The position numbers and the translations under genes were made by a program. Below, in pieces: positions 37,354 through 46,091 of a stretch of DNA of 64,000 nt. Every line of letters begins with the position of its first letter. The first letter of the stretch is position 1. The stretch spans positions 1 through 64,000 of the forward strand of contig DAIDLC010000004.1 of assembly GCA_027449685.1 (NCBI GenBank). Direction: 5' to 3'. This DNA comes from Ferrovaceae bacterium (GTDB taxonomy: Bacteria; Pseudomonadota; Gammaproteobacteria; Burkholderiales; Ferrovaceae). The notes under the pieces were generated by a model. That model made no database searches and was not told where the DNA came from. It saw only the letters and a program-made list of their open reading frames with translations.

Positions 37354-37796
37354 TGCGGTTTTCCTCCCATGTCGAGCGGCTTGCCCTGGGCCAGTGAGGT
37401 GAGGTAGACCGTCAGGGCATTGAGCGGGTCACTGCCATAGGCCGGGGGGGTCCCCTCCAGAGCGTTGCTGACGCAGCTGCGGATTTGGTCTTGCAGGGTG
37501 ATGACTTTGCCCTGGCGCGCATTGAAACGGGGGTAGATGACTGCAGCATTGGTCAGGCTGGGAATGGATACGCCATCGGGGCGCTTGCCGGGCACGGTGC
37601 CCCCCTGGAGATGACAGGTTTCGCACACTCGTCCGCTGCCCTGAAAGGTTTCATGGGTAAAGGCTTCTTTGCCCTGTCTGATCATCGGTCCCATGGGACT
37701 GCTGTCCCTATCAGAGGCGAGGGCCAAGTGTGCTCCAGTGGCGAGGGCCACCAGACAAATGACCCGGGATGCTGTGAGGTGACGAGGTGAACGCAT
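37350..37796 (-). CDS. Exported monoheme c-type cytochrome, TsdA/SoxX-like
   Basis: The 148-residue protein has a signal peptide (hydrophobic about 11-26, ALA before SDRD) and one heme site CETCH (C58, C61, H62). The pattern SLTNAAVIYPRFN ... LQDQIRSCVSNALEGT ... ALTVYLTSLAQG resembles thiosulfate dehydrogenase and SoxX-type cytochromes. A candidate Met ligand is in the C-terminal LDMGG. It would be heme-loaded in the periplasm by the Ccm system in this window. Coupling to trxC and osmC hints at sulfur or thiol oxidation, which is inference. TAGGAG precedes the ATG. Confidence 0.82.
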   Translation of the reverse strand: MRSPRHLTASRVICLVALATGAHLALASDRDSSPMGPMIRQGKEAFTHETFQGSGRVCETCHLQGGTVPGKRPDGVSIPSLTNAAVIYPRFNARQGKVITLQDQIRSCVSNALEGTPPAYGSDPLNALTVYLTSLAQGKPLDMGGKPQ

Positions 37797-38045
37797 GGCG
37801 AGGTCTCCTATCTAATGCGTAGTGGAGTATCAAAATATACCAAAGTTCACAGCAGCGGAGCGCTTCGTCGATAAAATCCTCCCACAAGACTTCGGCTGCA
37901 GGAGAAGATTCTGCCTGTTCATAATGCTCAGAGTCGATTACAATCGGCGCTATGTTATGTTTTTTCGACAAACTCGATGGAGAGGAGATCGCAGATTCTG
38001 TTTCCCACGGTTGTGAGGAGCAGGGCCGCAGAACGGTGATAACAG

Positions 38046-38678
38046 ATGATCAACGTCCTGGTTATTGACGACCATTCCATTATCCGTAAAGGAATCAAAC
38101 AGTTATTCGAGGATACCCCTGATATTCGGGTGACGGGGGATGCCGCCACTGGGCCCGAGGCCCTCGCCTTGTTGCGCGAAAATCGCTACCAGGTGGTTTT
38201 GCTGGATATCAGCATGCCCGGTGAAAACGGCTTGGAGGTGCTAAAAAAAATTCGCAATCATCATCCCGATGTCCCTGTAGTCATACTGAGCATGTACCCC
38301 GAAGATCAATACGCCATTCGTTCTCTCAAGTCGGGGGCGGCGGGGTATCTCAACAAGCAGGGATCTCTGACCCAATTGACGGCGGCAGTGCGTCAGGTGG
38401 CCAGCGGGAAAAAATTCATCAGCCCCGAAACCGCCATGCAACTGGCCGAAAACCTGACTCAACGCCAAAACGATTTGCCCCACCAGTTGTTGTCCAATAG
38501 GGAATATCAAACCCTGTGTTTGATTGCCGCGGGCAAACGTTTGAGCGAAATCGCGCAAACCATGTCCCTCAGTGCCAAGACCGTGAGCGTGTATCGGGCC
38601 CGCTTGCTGGAAAAAATGAACCTCAAGACCAATGCCGAATTGGTCCATTACGCCATCACCCATCAACTGGTTTTGTAA
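38046..38678 (+). CDS. NarL/FixJ-type response regulator
   Basis: The 210-residue protein has a receiver (D8/D9, acceptor D54 in LLDISMPGENG, Lys in YLNKQGS) and a C-terminal LuxR helix-turn-helix (LSNREYQTLCLIAAGKRLSEI ... SAKTVSVYRARLLEKM). It is close in layout to UvrY/GacA and NarL. No histidine kinase adjoins it, so the partner is orphan. The gene diverges from the cytochrome c operon across about 250 bp and might regulate it. Confidence 0.92.
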   Translation: MINVLVIDDHSIIRKGIKQLFEDTPDIRVTGDAATGPEALALLRENRYQVVLLDISMPGENGLEVLKKIRNHHPDVPVVILSMYPEDQYAIRSLKSGAAGYLNKQGSLTQLTAAVRQVASGKKFISPETAMQLAENLTQRQNDLPHQLLSNREYQTLCLIAAGKRLSEIAQTMSLSAKTVSVYRARLLEKMNLKTNAELVHYAITHQLVL

Positions 38679-38787
38679 CGCACCGGCTCTGCTCCTGAGA
38701 AGGAATCAGACGGACATGGGCCCTCATGCAGAAAAACTCACCCGAACCCCCCAGACCAGGACCGAAAAACGGGTGAAGACAGGCGCC

Positions 38788-41667
38788 CTAATGCAGGAAA
38801 AAATCCACCCGAGTCCCTGGAGCCGAGGCTGAAACGGCTGCCGCCTGCCGGCGGGATTCCCGAATGACGGACAGGCGCTCCGGCGCGATGCCGCCCGAGT
38901 GAATCAACCAGTCCCGAGCGCTTTGCGCCCGTTCTTGGGCCAGTCGGTTCAGAGCGTCCTGATCGATAGGCATATTGGCTAGCAGCAGTTTTTTCATTTC
39001 CGCTAGCGACAACTGTTTTTCAAAACCGAGGGCATTGCGCGGTTTGGCAAAGTCTGTGTGGTCATAGAGCGCCTGCAGGAGCGCCTGTTTTGCTTGCGCC
39101 GGGGGATGAGCGGCCAGCGTTGCGCTGTTGCCGTGGGCCAATTGACGCTGCAGCCAGAGCTGGTCCATCTGGCGTGCCAATAATCGCTCGCGCAGGGGCT
39201 CGGCGTCCTGGTCTGCCAAGGCCCGACCCTGCAGGTCCAGTTGCAAATGGGGGCGCGCTTGCAAGGCGTGGGACAGGGACTGTAACTTTTTTAGTGCGCT
39301 CTCGTTGAGGATGCTTGCACCCGCCTCGAAGGGAATCCAGGAAGCCTGGCGATGGTCTTCAAAAAAGGACTGGAGCATCTCGAAGGGGGAGGTGAGCGCC
39401 TTTTCCAGCAAGTTGCCCAGCATGCGCAGCACCAGACCCGACACCGAAAATTGAGGATCATCCAGCGAGCCCTCGATGGGCAGGTTGACATCGATGAGGC
39501 CATTGCGGTCCTGCAACAGGGACAAGGCCAACTCTACCGGAAGGTGCGTGGCTTCGGGGCCAGGCACGGCCGGGCCCAGTTGGAGTTGGTCCAGAATCAG
39601 GTGATTATGGGCCGTCAGTCGTTGCTGTCGAACCTGGTAATCCGCCTGAAAGGAAAGCTTTCCCTGAGCGATGCCATAACCCAGATATTTGTCGGAATAA
39701 GGCGTTAAGGGCGACAAATCCATGCCCGTGATGTGCCCGTGCAGATCAAGGTCCAGGGCCTGCAAGGTGGGGTCCATCCGACCCTGAAGCGTGAGGGGCG
39801 CCGAGTTGACCGTGCCGCGCAGATCGATGCGGGCGTTTGTACCGGGGTACAAGGGGGCAATCACCCCTCCCAGATTTTCCAGATCGGCGCTGAAGTGCGG
39901 TTGAATGTAGTGGTCGCGGTAATGCACATGCCCGCCCTGCACAATGATTTTTCCAATTCGCCAGCGCAGCGAGGCGGTGGCAGCGGCTGCAGGCTGGGCC
40001 TGTGTTCCAGGGGAAGAGGGCAAGGAGGATGGGTGTAAGGCCGATTGGGAAGAGGAAGGGGGTGTGGCGGGTGCAGGGGTCAAGTGTTCCAGGTTCAGGT
40101 GTCCCTGGGGATCGAGCACCAAGCGGGTGGAAAAATCATTCAAGGCCAGTTGCTCGACCGTCAGGGAAGGTGGGGTGCTTTGCAGGGTCATTGCCGCAAT
40201 GAACAGGGCCCGGCAGCGCCCCAGTTCCTGGGTATCCACGGCGTCCAGCACGCGCAGGTTGGTGACCAGCAACTGTCCCTGATAACGCTTTGAAAACGTA
40301 CCGTCAGCTAGTTGCTGCAGGGTGAGATGGCCCTGAAGGGCAAGTTCCCCCTGAGTCAGCAGCACGGGTGCCACGGCCAGCAGATAGGGGTTGAAGGGGA
40401 CCAGTGCCAGGTGTTTCAGGTCGAGGTCCCATTGCGCCTGCAACGGGCTCCACCCAATGGTTCCGCTCACGTGCAGGGAGGGTGCGTGAGCCTGCGGCGG
40501 GAGGATCGATGGCCCTTTAGGGCTGGTTGGGACCGGGGTGGCTGGGGCCAGTTGCAGGCGCAGGTCAAGTGCTGTGTCTGGTGCCCCAGAGAAATGCTCG
40601 GGCCGGACCTCGGGTTGGCTCAAGGGCCAATGCAGGGGCTGCAGGGCTAGTTCCATGCGTGCCAGATGCAAGGAACTGGCGGGTCGAAGGGCCTGGTCCG
40701 TCAGGGTTAAGCCTTGCACCAAGAGGTGCAGTCGATCCAGTTGCACGGCGCCCGTGGGTATGCCCAGCGTCAACCCCTGGACTTGCATCTGGACTTGATC
40801 CCAAACGAGCTGCACAGACCGCGGCGCCCGCACCTGCAGATGGCCATTTTTGACGGTCAGTTCGCCTTGGGCTTTCAATCCGCCAGCCCCGGCGGCCTTT
40901 GAGGCCCAGGATACTTGCAATTGCAGCGTTGCCAGCCCGGATAATTGCGCAAGGCTGGGCGTTGGCGGGAGATATTCCAGATAGCGGGTAAGGGGCAGAT
41001 CTGCCACACGGATTTGCAGTTGTCCGCCCGGGTTTTTGGCAAAGGGTTCCAGTTGTCCAGACAGTTGTAGCCTCGTGCCATCCAATTGGGCTTCCAGGTG
41101 GGGCTCTAGGGGAGGCGAACGCAGTCCCTCCAGGGAGGAAAGCAGAGGAACCAGAAGCCGGATGTGATCCAGGCGATGGTGACCAGGATGAACACGGTCT
41201 TCAAAATCGATGGCACCGTCAGACAGCTCCAGTTGCTGGACGGCGAAAGCCGGTGGTGAGCTGGAAGCAGGCTGGCTATGGTCGGAGGTTTGAGGGAACA
41301 GATCGGATATATTCAGCTGATGTGCACCCAGCAATACGAGATGCAGGTGCGGATGAATCAGAGAAAGGCTTTGAAGAATGGGCGTTCGCTGCCACAGGCT
41401 TTGGGCAGAAACCTGCAGCTGGATTCGGTCTACTCCGGCCAGGAGGGTTTTGCCGTCCGGTTCAAAAACCTGCAAGTTCTGCAGGTCCAGACGTCCCGTC
41501 CACAGGGATAACTGGACGGCCGTCAAGGACACGGGGCGGTGCAGGGATTGGGATAACCGGGTTTGCAGCTGGGTTCTAATCAAACTGGGCAGCATCAGGC
41601 TGCTGCCCAAGAGGATCAACCCCAGGGTACCAACCAACCATAGCAGGCGTTTTGTAACCTTGGCCAT
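38788..41667 (-). CDS. AsmA-like DUF748 envelope protein
   Basis: The 959-residue protein has an N-terminal membrane anchor (about 8-28) and a very long periplasmic part made of AsmA/DUF748-type beta repeats. Examples are LQNLQVFEPDGKTLLAG near the start and TGMDLSPLTPYSDKYLGYGI in the last third. The C-terminal 100 residues look OmpA-like or SPOR-like in style (ERAQSARDWLIHSGGIAPERL). AsmA-like proteins are thought to bridge the envelope and move phospholipids. A Pro/Ser/Gln-rich linker lies around residue 545. It stands alone between a regulator and amt. Confidence 0.85.
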   Translation of the reverse strand: MAKVTKRLLWLVGTLGLILLGSSLMLPSLIRTQLQTRLSQSLHRPVSLTAVQLSLWTGRLDLQNLQVFEPDGKTLLAGVDRIQLQVSAQSLWQRTPILQSLSLIHPHLHLVLLGAHQLNISDLFPQTSDHSQPASSSPPAFAVQQLELSDGAIDFEDRVHPGHHRLDHIRLLVPLLSSLEGLRSPPLEPHLEAQLDGTRLQLSGQLEPFAKNPGGQLQIRVADLPLTRYLEYLPPTPSLAQLSGLATLQLQVSWASKAAGAGGLKAQGELTVKNGHLQVRAPRSVQLVWDQVQMQVQGLTLGIPTGAVQLDRLHLLVQGLTLTDQALRPASSLHLARMELALQPLHWPLSQPEVRPEHFSGAPDTALDLRLQLAPATPVPTSPKGPSILPPQAHAPSLHVSGTIGWSPLQAQWDLDLKHLALVPFNPYLLAVAPVLLTQGELALQGHLTLQQLADGTFSKRYQGQLLVTNLRVLDAVDTQELGRCRALFIAAMTLQSTPPSLTVEQLALNDFSTRLVLDPQGHLNLEHLTPAPATPPSSSQSALHPSSLPSSPGTQAQPAAAATASLRWRIGKIIVQGGHVHYRDHYIQPHFSADLENLGGVIAPLYPGTNARIDLRGTVNSAPLTLQGRMDPTLQALDLDLHGHITGMDLSPLTPYSDKYLGYGIAQGKLSFQADYQVRQQRLTAHNHLILDQLQLGPAVPGPEATHLPVELALSLLQDRNGLIDVNLPIEGSLDDPQFSVSGLVLRMLGNLLEKALTSPFEMLQSFFEDHRQASWIPFEAGASILNESALKKLQSLSHALQARPHLQLDLQGRALADQDAEPLRERLLARQMDQLWLQRQLAHGNSATLAAHPPAQAKQALLQALYDHTDFAKPRNALGFEKQLSLAEMKKLLLANMPIDQDALNRLAQERAQSARDWLIHSGGIAPERLSVIRESRRQAAAVSASAPGTRVDFFLH

Positions 41668-41704
41668 GGGCTATTGTGGCACGGAAGGGGCATGACGCCC
41701 AGTG

Positions 41705-42901
41705 TCAAGAATCCCGTTCGGGCGTGGCACTGATTTTGTGAATGGATAAATCGGCTCCCAGGTATTCCGATTCCTGGTCCAGGCGCAGCCCCAGGGTTGC
41801 TTTGAGCGTGCCATAGACGACGAGCCCACCGGCCAGCGCGATGAGAATACCCAAGCCGGTTCCCTCCAGCTGTGCCAGAAAACTGACTCCACCCAATCCA
41901 CCCAGCGCCTTCAGGCCAAAAATACCCGCGGCCAGCCCCCCCCAGGTTCCGCAAAGGCCGTGTAGGGGCCAGACCCCCAGCACATCGTCGATTTTCCAGC
42001 GGTTTTGCACCAGTGTGAACATTCGCACAAACAGCACGCCGGCCACCAGACCCACCACCAGTGCGCCCAGGGGATGCATGACATCCGAACCGGCACAGAC
42101 GGCCACCAGACCGGCCAGAGGGCCGTTATAGACGAACCCCGGGTCGTTTTTGCCTGCCAGCCAAGCGGCAATGGTGCCGCCCACCATGGCCATGAGGGAG
42201 TTGAGGGCCACCAATCCATTGATCTTGTCCAGTGTTTGGGCACTCATGACATTGAAACCAAACCAGCCCACCGCCAGAATCCATGCACCCAAGGCCAGAA
42301 AAGGGATGTTGGATGGGGGGTGCGCGGTGATATGCCCTTCCTTGCTGTAGCGTCCGTGCCGGGCTCCCAAGAGCAACACGGCGGGCAGGGCAATCCAGCC
42401 CCCGACGGCATGGACCACGACAGAACCGGCAAAATCGTGAAAGGCGAAACCGGTTTGCGCCGTCACCCAATCCTGAATGCCAAAATGATTGTTCCAGGCG
42501 ATGCCTTCAAAAAAGGGATAGACCAGGGCCACCAGCAGGAAGGTGGCCAAAAGCTGGGGCTCGAAGCGGGCGCGCTCGGCAATCCCCCCGGAAATGATGG
42601 CGGGTACGGCAGCCGCAAAGGTTAGCAGAAAGAAAAACCGCACCAGCTCAAAGCCACTTTTGGCCGCAAGCGTTTCGGCCGTGGAAAAGAATTGGGTGCC
42701 GTAGGCCACCCAATAGCCGATGAAAAAATAGGCGATGGTGGAAATGGCAAAGTCCATCAAAATCTTCACCAGGGCATTGACCTGATTTTTACGCCGCACG
42801 GTGCCCAATTCCAGAAAGGCAAACCCTGCGTGCATGAATAGCACCAAAATGGCGCCCAAAAGGATAAACAGTGCGTCACTACCCGATTTCAGGGTTTCCA
42901 T
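41705..42901 (-). CDS. amt: Ammonium transporter Amt
   Basis: The 398-residue polytopic protein has about 11 spans. The signature region FHDFAGSVVVHAVGGW carries the first of the twin pore histidines and WPLHGLCGTWGG the second. It moves ammonium/ammonia across the cytoplasmic membrane. The start METLKSG at 42901 has AAGGAG just upstream; an earlier in-frame ATG lacks support. No glnK gene is adjacent, which is unusual because the two are commonly paired. Confidence 0.94.
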   Translation of the reverse strand: METLKSGSDALFILLGAILVLFMHAGFAFLELGTVRRKNQVNALVKILMDFAISTIAYFFIGYWVAYGTQFFSTAETLAAKSGFELVRFFFLLTFAAAVPAIISGGIAERARFEPQLLATFLLVALVYPFFEGIAWNNHFGIQDWVTAQTGFAFHDFAGSVVVHAVGGWIALPAVLLLGARHGRYSKEGHITAHPPSNIPFLALGAWILAVGWFGFNVMSAQTLDKINGLVALNSLMAMVGGTIAAWLAGKNDPGFVYNGPLAGLVAVCAGSDVMHPLGALVVGLVAGVLFVRMFTLVQNRWKIDDVLGVWPLHGLCGTWGGLAAGIFGLKALGGLGGVSFLAQLEGTGLGILIALAGGLVVYGTLKATLGLRLDQESEYLGADLSIHKISATPERDS

Positions 42902-43017
42902 GGAGGCTCCTTGCGCGACAACCCGGTGAATAAAAGCACTATTATGGGGCGATTGGGTGCGATTGCACAATTTTCGTGCATCCAGGGCGTTTGCCCGAGA
43001 GCCGAGAATCTGCTTGT

Positions 43018-43608
43018 CTACAGGAAAACTTCGGTGACCAGCAAGGCTTTGTGATGACGCATGAACAGGGAACGGCGTGCCTGCAGGCTGTGCTTGGAGG
43101 TGTGCCGACCAACGCGCTGGAACAGGGAATGATGGCGGTTGATTTTTTTGAAGGTCAAAGGCCCACGGGCGATGATGGGGTTGGTAAACAGGGCTTCTCC
43201 CAGCGGGCGCGAACCCAGTCCGGCAAACAGATTCCAGGCCCCCCGAACATTGTGGCGGGGCAGAACCGTATGTGCAAAGATCAGTGGGGTTTCACCATCA
43301 CACAGCAACACTTCCCGGACCCAAGCCTTGTGGGAGCGATGTAGTCCCAGAAGGCGGCACTCGTCCCGTTGGGCCGGTTCCAGCCGTTGGGCTAGAACGA
43401 CCACCCGAAACCGCGGATAGCGACTTTTGAGACGCGCCGTCAAAGAGCCGCGGTCCACCAGCCAAGCGTGCAGAGTAGTCTGCGCCACGGCAGGGATCTG
43501 TGCTGTGCCCGGGGGATCTATCGCCGGCCAAGGCTGATTTGATTCGGGGGTGGAACACCGGGGCAGGTGACGTGCCCAAGGGTCTTGGCTCAAGGTTCTG
43601 GTACGCAT
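43018..43608 (-). CDS. ubiC: Chorismate--pyruvate lyase UbiC
   Basis: The 196-residue protein matches UbiC across its length: WLVDRGSLTARLK, then REVLLCDGETPLIFAHTVLP and the C-terminal PLGEALFTNPIIARGPLTF. It removes pyruvate from chorismate to give 4-hydroxybenzoate, the first step to ubiquinone. The start at 43608 (MRTRTLSQDPW) fits the family, although its ribosome site is poor. ubiA, its usual neighbour, is not here. It diverges from terC across about 75 bp. Confidence 0.93.
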   Translation of the reverse strand: MRTRTLSQDPWARHLPRCSTPESNQPWPAIDPPGTAQIPAVAQTTLHAWLVDRGSLTARLKSRYPRFRVVVLAQRLEPAQRDECRLLGLHRSHKAWVREVLLCDGETPLIFAHTVLPRHNVRGAWNLFAGLGSRPLGEALFTNPIIARGPLTFKKINRHHSLFQRVGRHTSKHSLQARRSLFMRHHKALLVTEVFL

Positions 43609-43682
43609 GCTGCCATTATTCCACAAGCGGTGGTATTCTCGGCGCATGTATTTTGTCACCCAAGCGGACCACAAAACCCCTG

Positions 43683-44381
43683 ATGAGTGAGTTATTTTCG
43701 GGCGAGTTCTGGCTGGCGTTGCTCCAGATCATCAGCCTCAACCTGATTCTCAGTGGGGATAATGCCGCCGTCATTGCGTTGGCCGCCAAGGACTTGCGCC
43801 CCACCCAGCGACGCTGGGCCATGTGGTTGGGGGGGGTCGGTGGCGTGCTGTTGCGCGTCCTGTTGACCGTGGTGGCGGTGCAGGTGTTGGTGTGGTCCTA
43901 TGTGCAAACCCTGGGGGCGCTTCTGCTTTTGTGGGTGGCTTGGCGCTTGGTGGCAGCCCCCCCGGAGGCGCAAGAACCGACCGCCCCCCAGATTCCTTCC
44001 CGGGGAGCGCCCTCAGGCCTTGGGCGCGCCATCTGGACGATCTTTGTGGCCGATCTGGTCATGAGTCTGGACAATGTACTCAGCCTGGCAGCCGTGGCCC
44101 GGGGAAACTGGACTTTGTTGATTCTGGGGCTGTTTACCAGCGTGCCCATCATCTTGCTGGGAAGTGAGCTATTGATGCGCCTCATGCACCGTTATCCCGC
44201 CGTGATCTTTCTGGGGGGGGGATTGTTGGGGTATGTGGCTGGGGACATGCTGTTATCGGACCCCGCCTGGGTGCAGATGCATTGGGTGCATGAACCCTGG
44301 ATTCATCATGCGCTTCCCGTGGTGTTGGCCATCTTGATGATCGGCCTGGGGTTGCGCCACGCAAAAGTGCCCTCAGCATGA
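43683..44381 (+). CDS. TerC family integral membrane protein
   Basis: The 232-residue protein has about seven spans and the two TerC/YjbE acidic motifs LILSGDNAAVIALAA and DLVMSLDNVLSLAAVA, whose Asp residues are typical of the family. Several members export or handle Mn2+ or help metallate exported proteins, so metal homeostasis is likely. The ATG at 43683 is the only one consistent with the first span. Confidence 0.9.
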   Translation: MSELFSGEFWLALLQIISLNLILSGDNAAVIALAAKDLRPTQRRWAMWLGGVGGVLLRVLLTVVAVQVLVWSYVQTLGALLLLWVAWRLVAAPPEAQEPTAPQIPSRGAPSGLGRAIWTIFVADLVMSLDNVLSLAAVARGNWTLLILGLFTSVPIILLGSELLMRLMHRYPAVIFLGGGLLGYVAGDMLLSDPAWVQMHWVHEPWIHHALPVVLAILMIGLGLRHAKVPSA

Positions 44382-44406
44382 ACGTCCGACATCGAGTCGC
44401 TCGGAT

Positions 44407-46053
44407 TTACGTGGGTATGTTGTACCCCTTATCCTGAAACAGTCGCAGGCAGGCCTCTACCACCAGTGGGTCGAACAGGGTTCCGCTGTGAGTGCGAATC
44501 TCTTCCAGGGCGGGTTCCAGCCCTAGTGATGGACGATAGGGGCGGTGCGAATACATGGCTTCCAGCACGTCCGCTACGGCGATGATTTTTGCGCCCAAAC
44601 AAATTTCCTGGTTTTTAAGTCCCAAGGGATATCCCGAGCCATCCAGGCGTTCGTGATGCTGGTGGATCATGCGCGCGATGGGCCAGGGGAATTTGATGTT
44701 TTTCAGTGCGTTGAAGCCATTTTGCGGGTGGGTTTTTACCAGGCTGTATTCCAGTTCGCTCAAGCGTCCGGGTTTGGTCAGGATTTCGGCGGGAATGTGA
44801 ATTTTGCCGATATCGTGAATCTGGCCCGCCAAATAGATGCCATGGATTTCATCGGTGGTAAGCCCCATTTCCTCGGCAATGCTGCGGGAGATCTCGGCCA
44901 CGCGCTGTTGGTGGCCCGAGGTGTAGCGATCACGCATCTCCATGGTGGCGGACATGGCGGAAATGGTTCCTTCCAGGCTTTCCATCAGACGCTCGGAGCT
45001 TTGTTCCTGAAGCAGGCGCGTGCGCAGGGAAACGATTCCGAAGGCCAGGTCCTTGGACAGTTGATCCAGCAAGGCGATTTCTGCGTTGGAAAAGTTATCT
45101 TCCTGGCGGGAATAGATGGTCATGACGCCTATCACCTGATGAAAAGATACCAGGGGTAGGGCCAGCACCGAGCGATAGCCCAGTTGTTGGGCATGGCTGC
45201 GCCACAAGGCGTAATCGGGATCGGTCAGGGCGTTTTTGATGAGTGCGGGATGTTGGGTTTTGATGGCCATGCCCGAGGGGCCGCGCCCGTGTTCGCTATC
45301 CCCCCAGGAGACCGGAGCGCGCTCCACATACTGACTGTCGTTACCGGCATGGGTGATGGGTTTGATGGTTTTTGCCTCATCCAATTCTTTGTACCCGACC
45401 CAGACGAACTGATAACCGGCGTTTTCGATGATGATCTGACACATCTCACGCAGCAATTGGGTTTCGTCCACCGCGTGGATCAGGGCTTCATTGCACAGGC
45501 TGATGGTTTCCAGAGCGCGGTTGACCCGCTGCAGATCCTGGTTGGCAATGACCAGATCCTGGGTGCGCTCCACCACGCGTTCTTCCAGCTGTCGGTTGAC
45601 CGCTAGCAACGCTTCTTCCGCCTGTTTGCGCCGGGCCACCTCGTCCCGTAGTTTTTGATTCATCTGTTCCAGATCGGTACGGGAGGGAATCGACAAGGCA
45701 TAGGGCATGATGCGCCACAGAACCACGGCCGAGATAACGGATACCAGGGCTGTCAGCGCCTTGACGCTGGCATCGGTCCAATAGTTGGCTTGCCAGATAT
45801 TTGTAACTGCGATCAGATGGGTGGAGCCACACGCCAGAACGAACACGCCAAACAACGAGAAGACCCAGCGCAAGGGCAGATCCTTGCGCTTGCGGACAAA
45901 GTACCACAGGGTAAAGGGAATGGAGTAATACGACGCGGCAATCAACGTATCGGAAATCACGTAAGTCCACAGCAAGGAGGGTGTCCACAGAAAACAGTAC
46001 CCGTGGGGCATGAATCCTGTGGTGAGCGTGGCGTGAAGATCGGGGGGCATCAT
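44407..46053 (-). CDS. Ethylene-receptor-like membrane sensor with GAF and HD-GYP domains
   Basis: The 548-residue protein has three N-terminal spans that copy the plant ETR1 ligand domain: SDTLIAASYYSIP and FGVFVLACGSTHL. Asp35, Tyr42, Ile45, Pro46, Cys75 and His79 line up one to one with ETR1 D25, Y32, I35, P36, C65 and H69, the last two being copper ligands. A coiled coil (about 130-180), a GAF domain (about 185-340) and an HD-GYP phosphodiesterase (GQIHDIGKIH near 410; HHERLDGSGYP) follow. It would lower c-di-GMP in response to a membrane-dissolved ligand. The ATG at 46053 has GGAGG upstream. Confidence 0.9.
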   Translation of the reverse strand: MMPPDLHATLTTGFMPHGYCFLWTPSLLWTYVISDTLIAASYYSIPFTLWYFVRKRKDLPLRWVFSLFGVFVLACGSTHLIAVTNIWQANYWTDASVKALTALVSVISAVVLWRIMPYALSIPSRTDLEQMNQKLRDEVARRKQAEEALLAVNRQLEERVVERTQDLVIANQDLQRVNRALETISLCNEALIHAVDETQLLREMCQIIIENAGYQFVWVGYKELDEAKTIKPITHAGNDSQYVERAPVSWGDSEHGRGPSGMAIKTQHPALIKNALTDPDYALWRSHAQQLGYRSVLALPLVSFHQVIGVMTIYSRQEDNFSNAEIALLDQLSKDLAFGIVSLRTRLLQEQSSERLMESLEGTISAMSATMEMRDRYTSGHQQRVAEISRSIAEEMGLTTDEIHGIYLAGQIHDIGKIHIPAEILTKPGRLSELEYSLVKTHPQNGFNALKNIKFPWPIARMIHQHHERLDGSGYPLGLKNQEICLGAKIIAVADVLEAMYSHRPYRPSLGLEPALEEIRTHSGTLFDPLVVEACLRLFQDKGYNIPT

Positions 46054-46091
46054 GTTCACCTCCATATCCGGGATGGGCGCTTGAGAATCCG

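Noticed and set aside
37711-37971. Minus-strand 86-codon frame upstream of the cytochrome c gene
   Set aside because: Its second half lies inside the cytochrome gene in another frame. It has no recognisable domain, and the cytochrome has a clear signal peptide and ribosome site.
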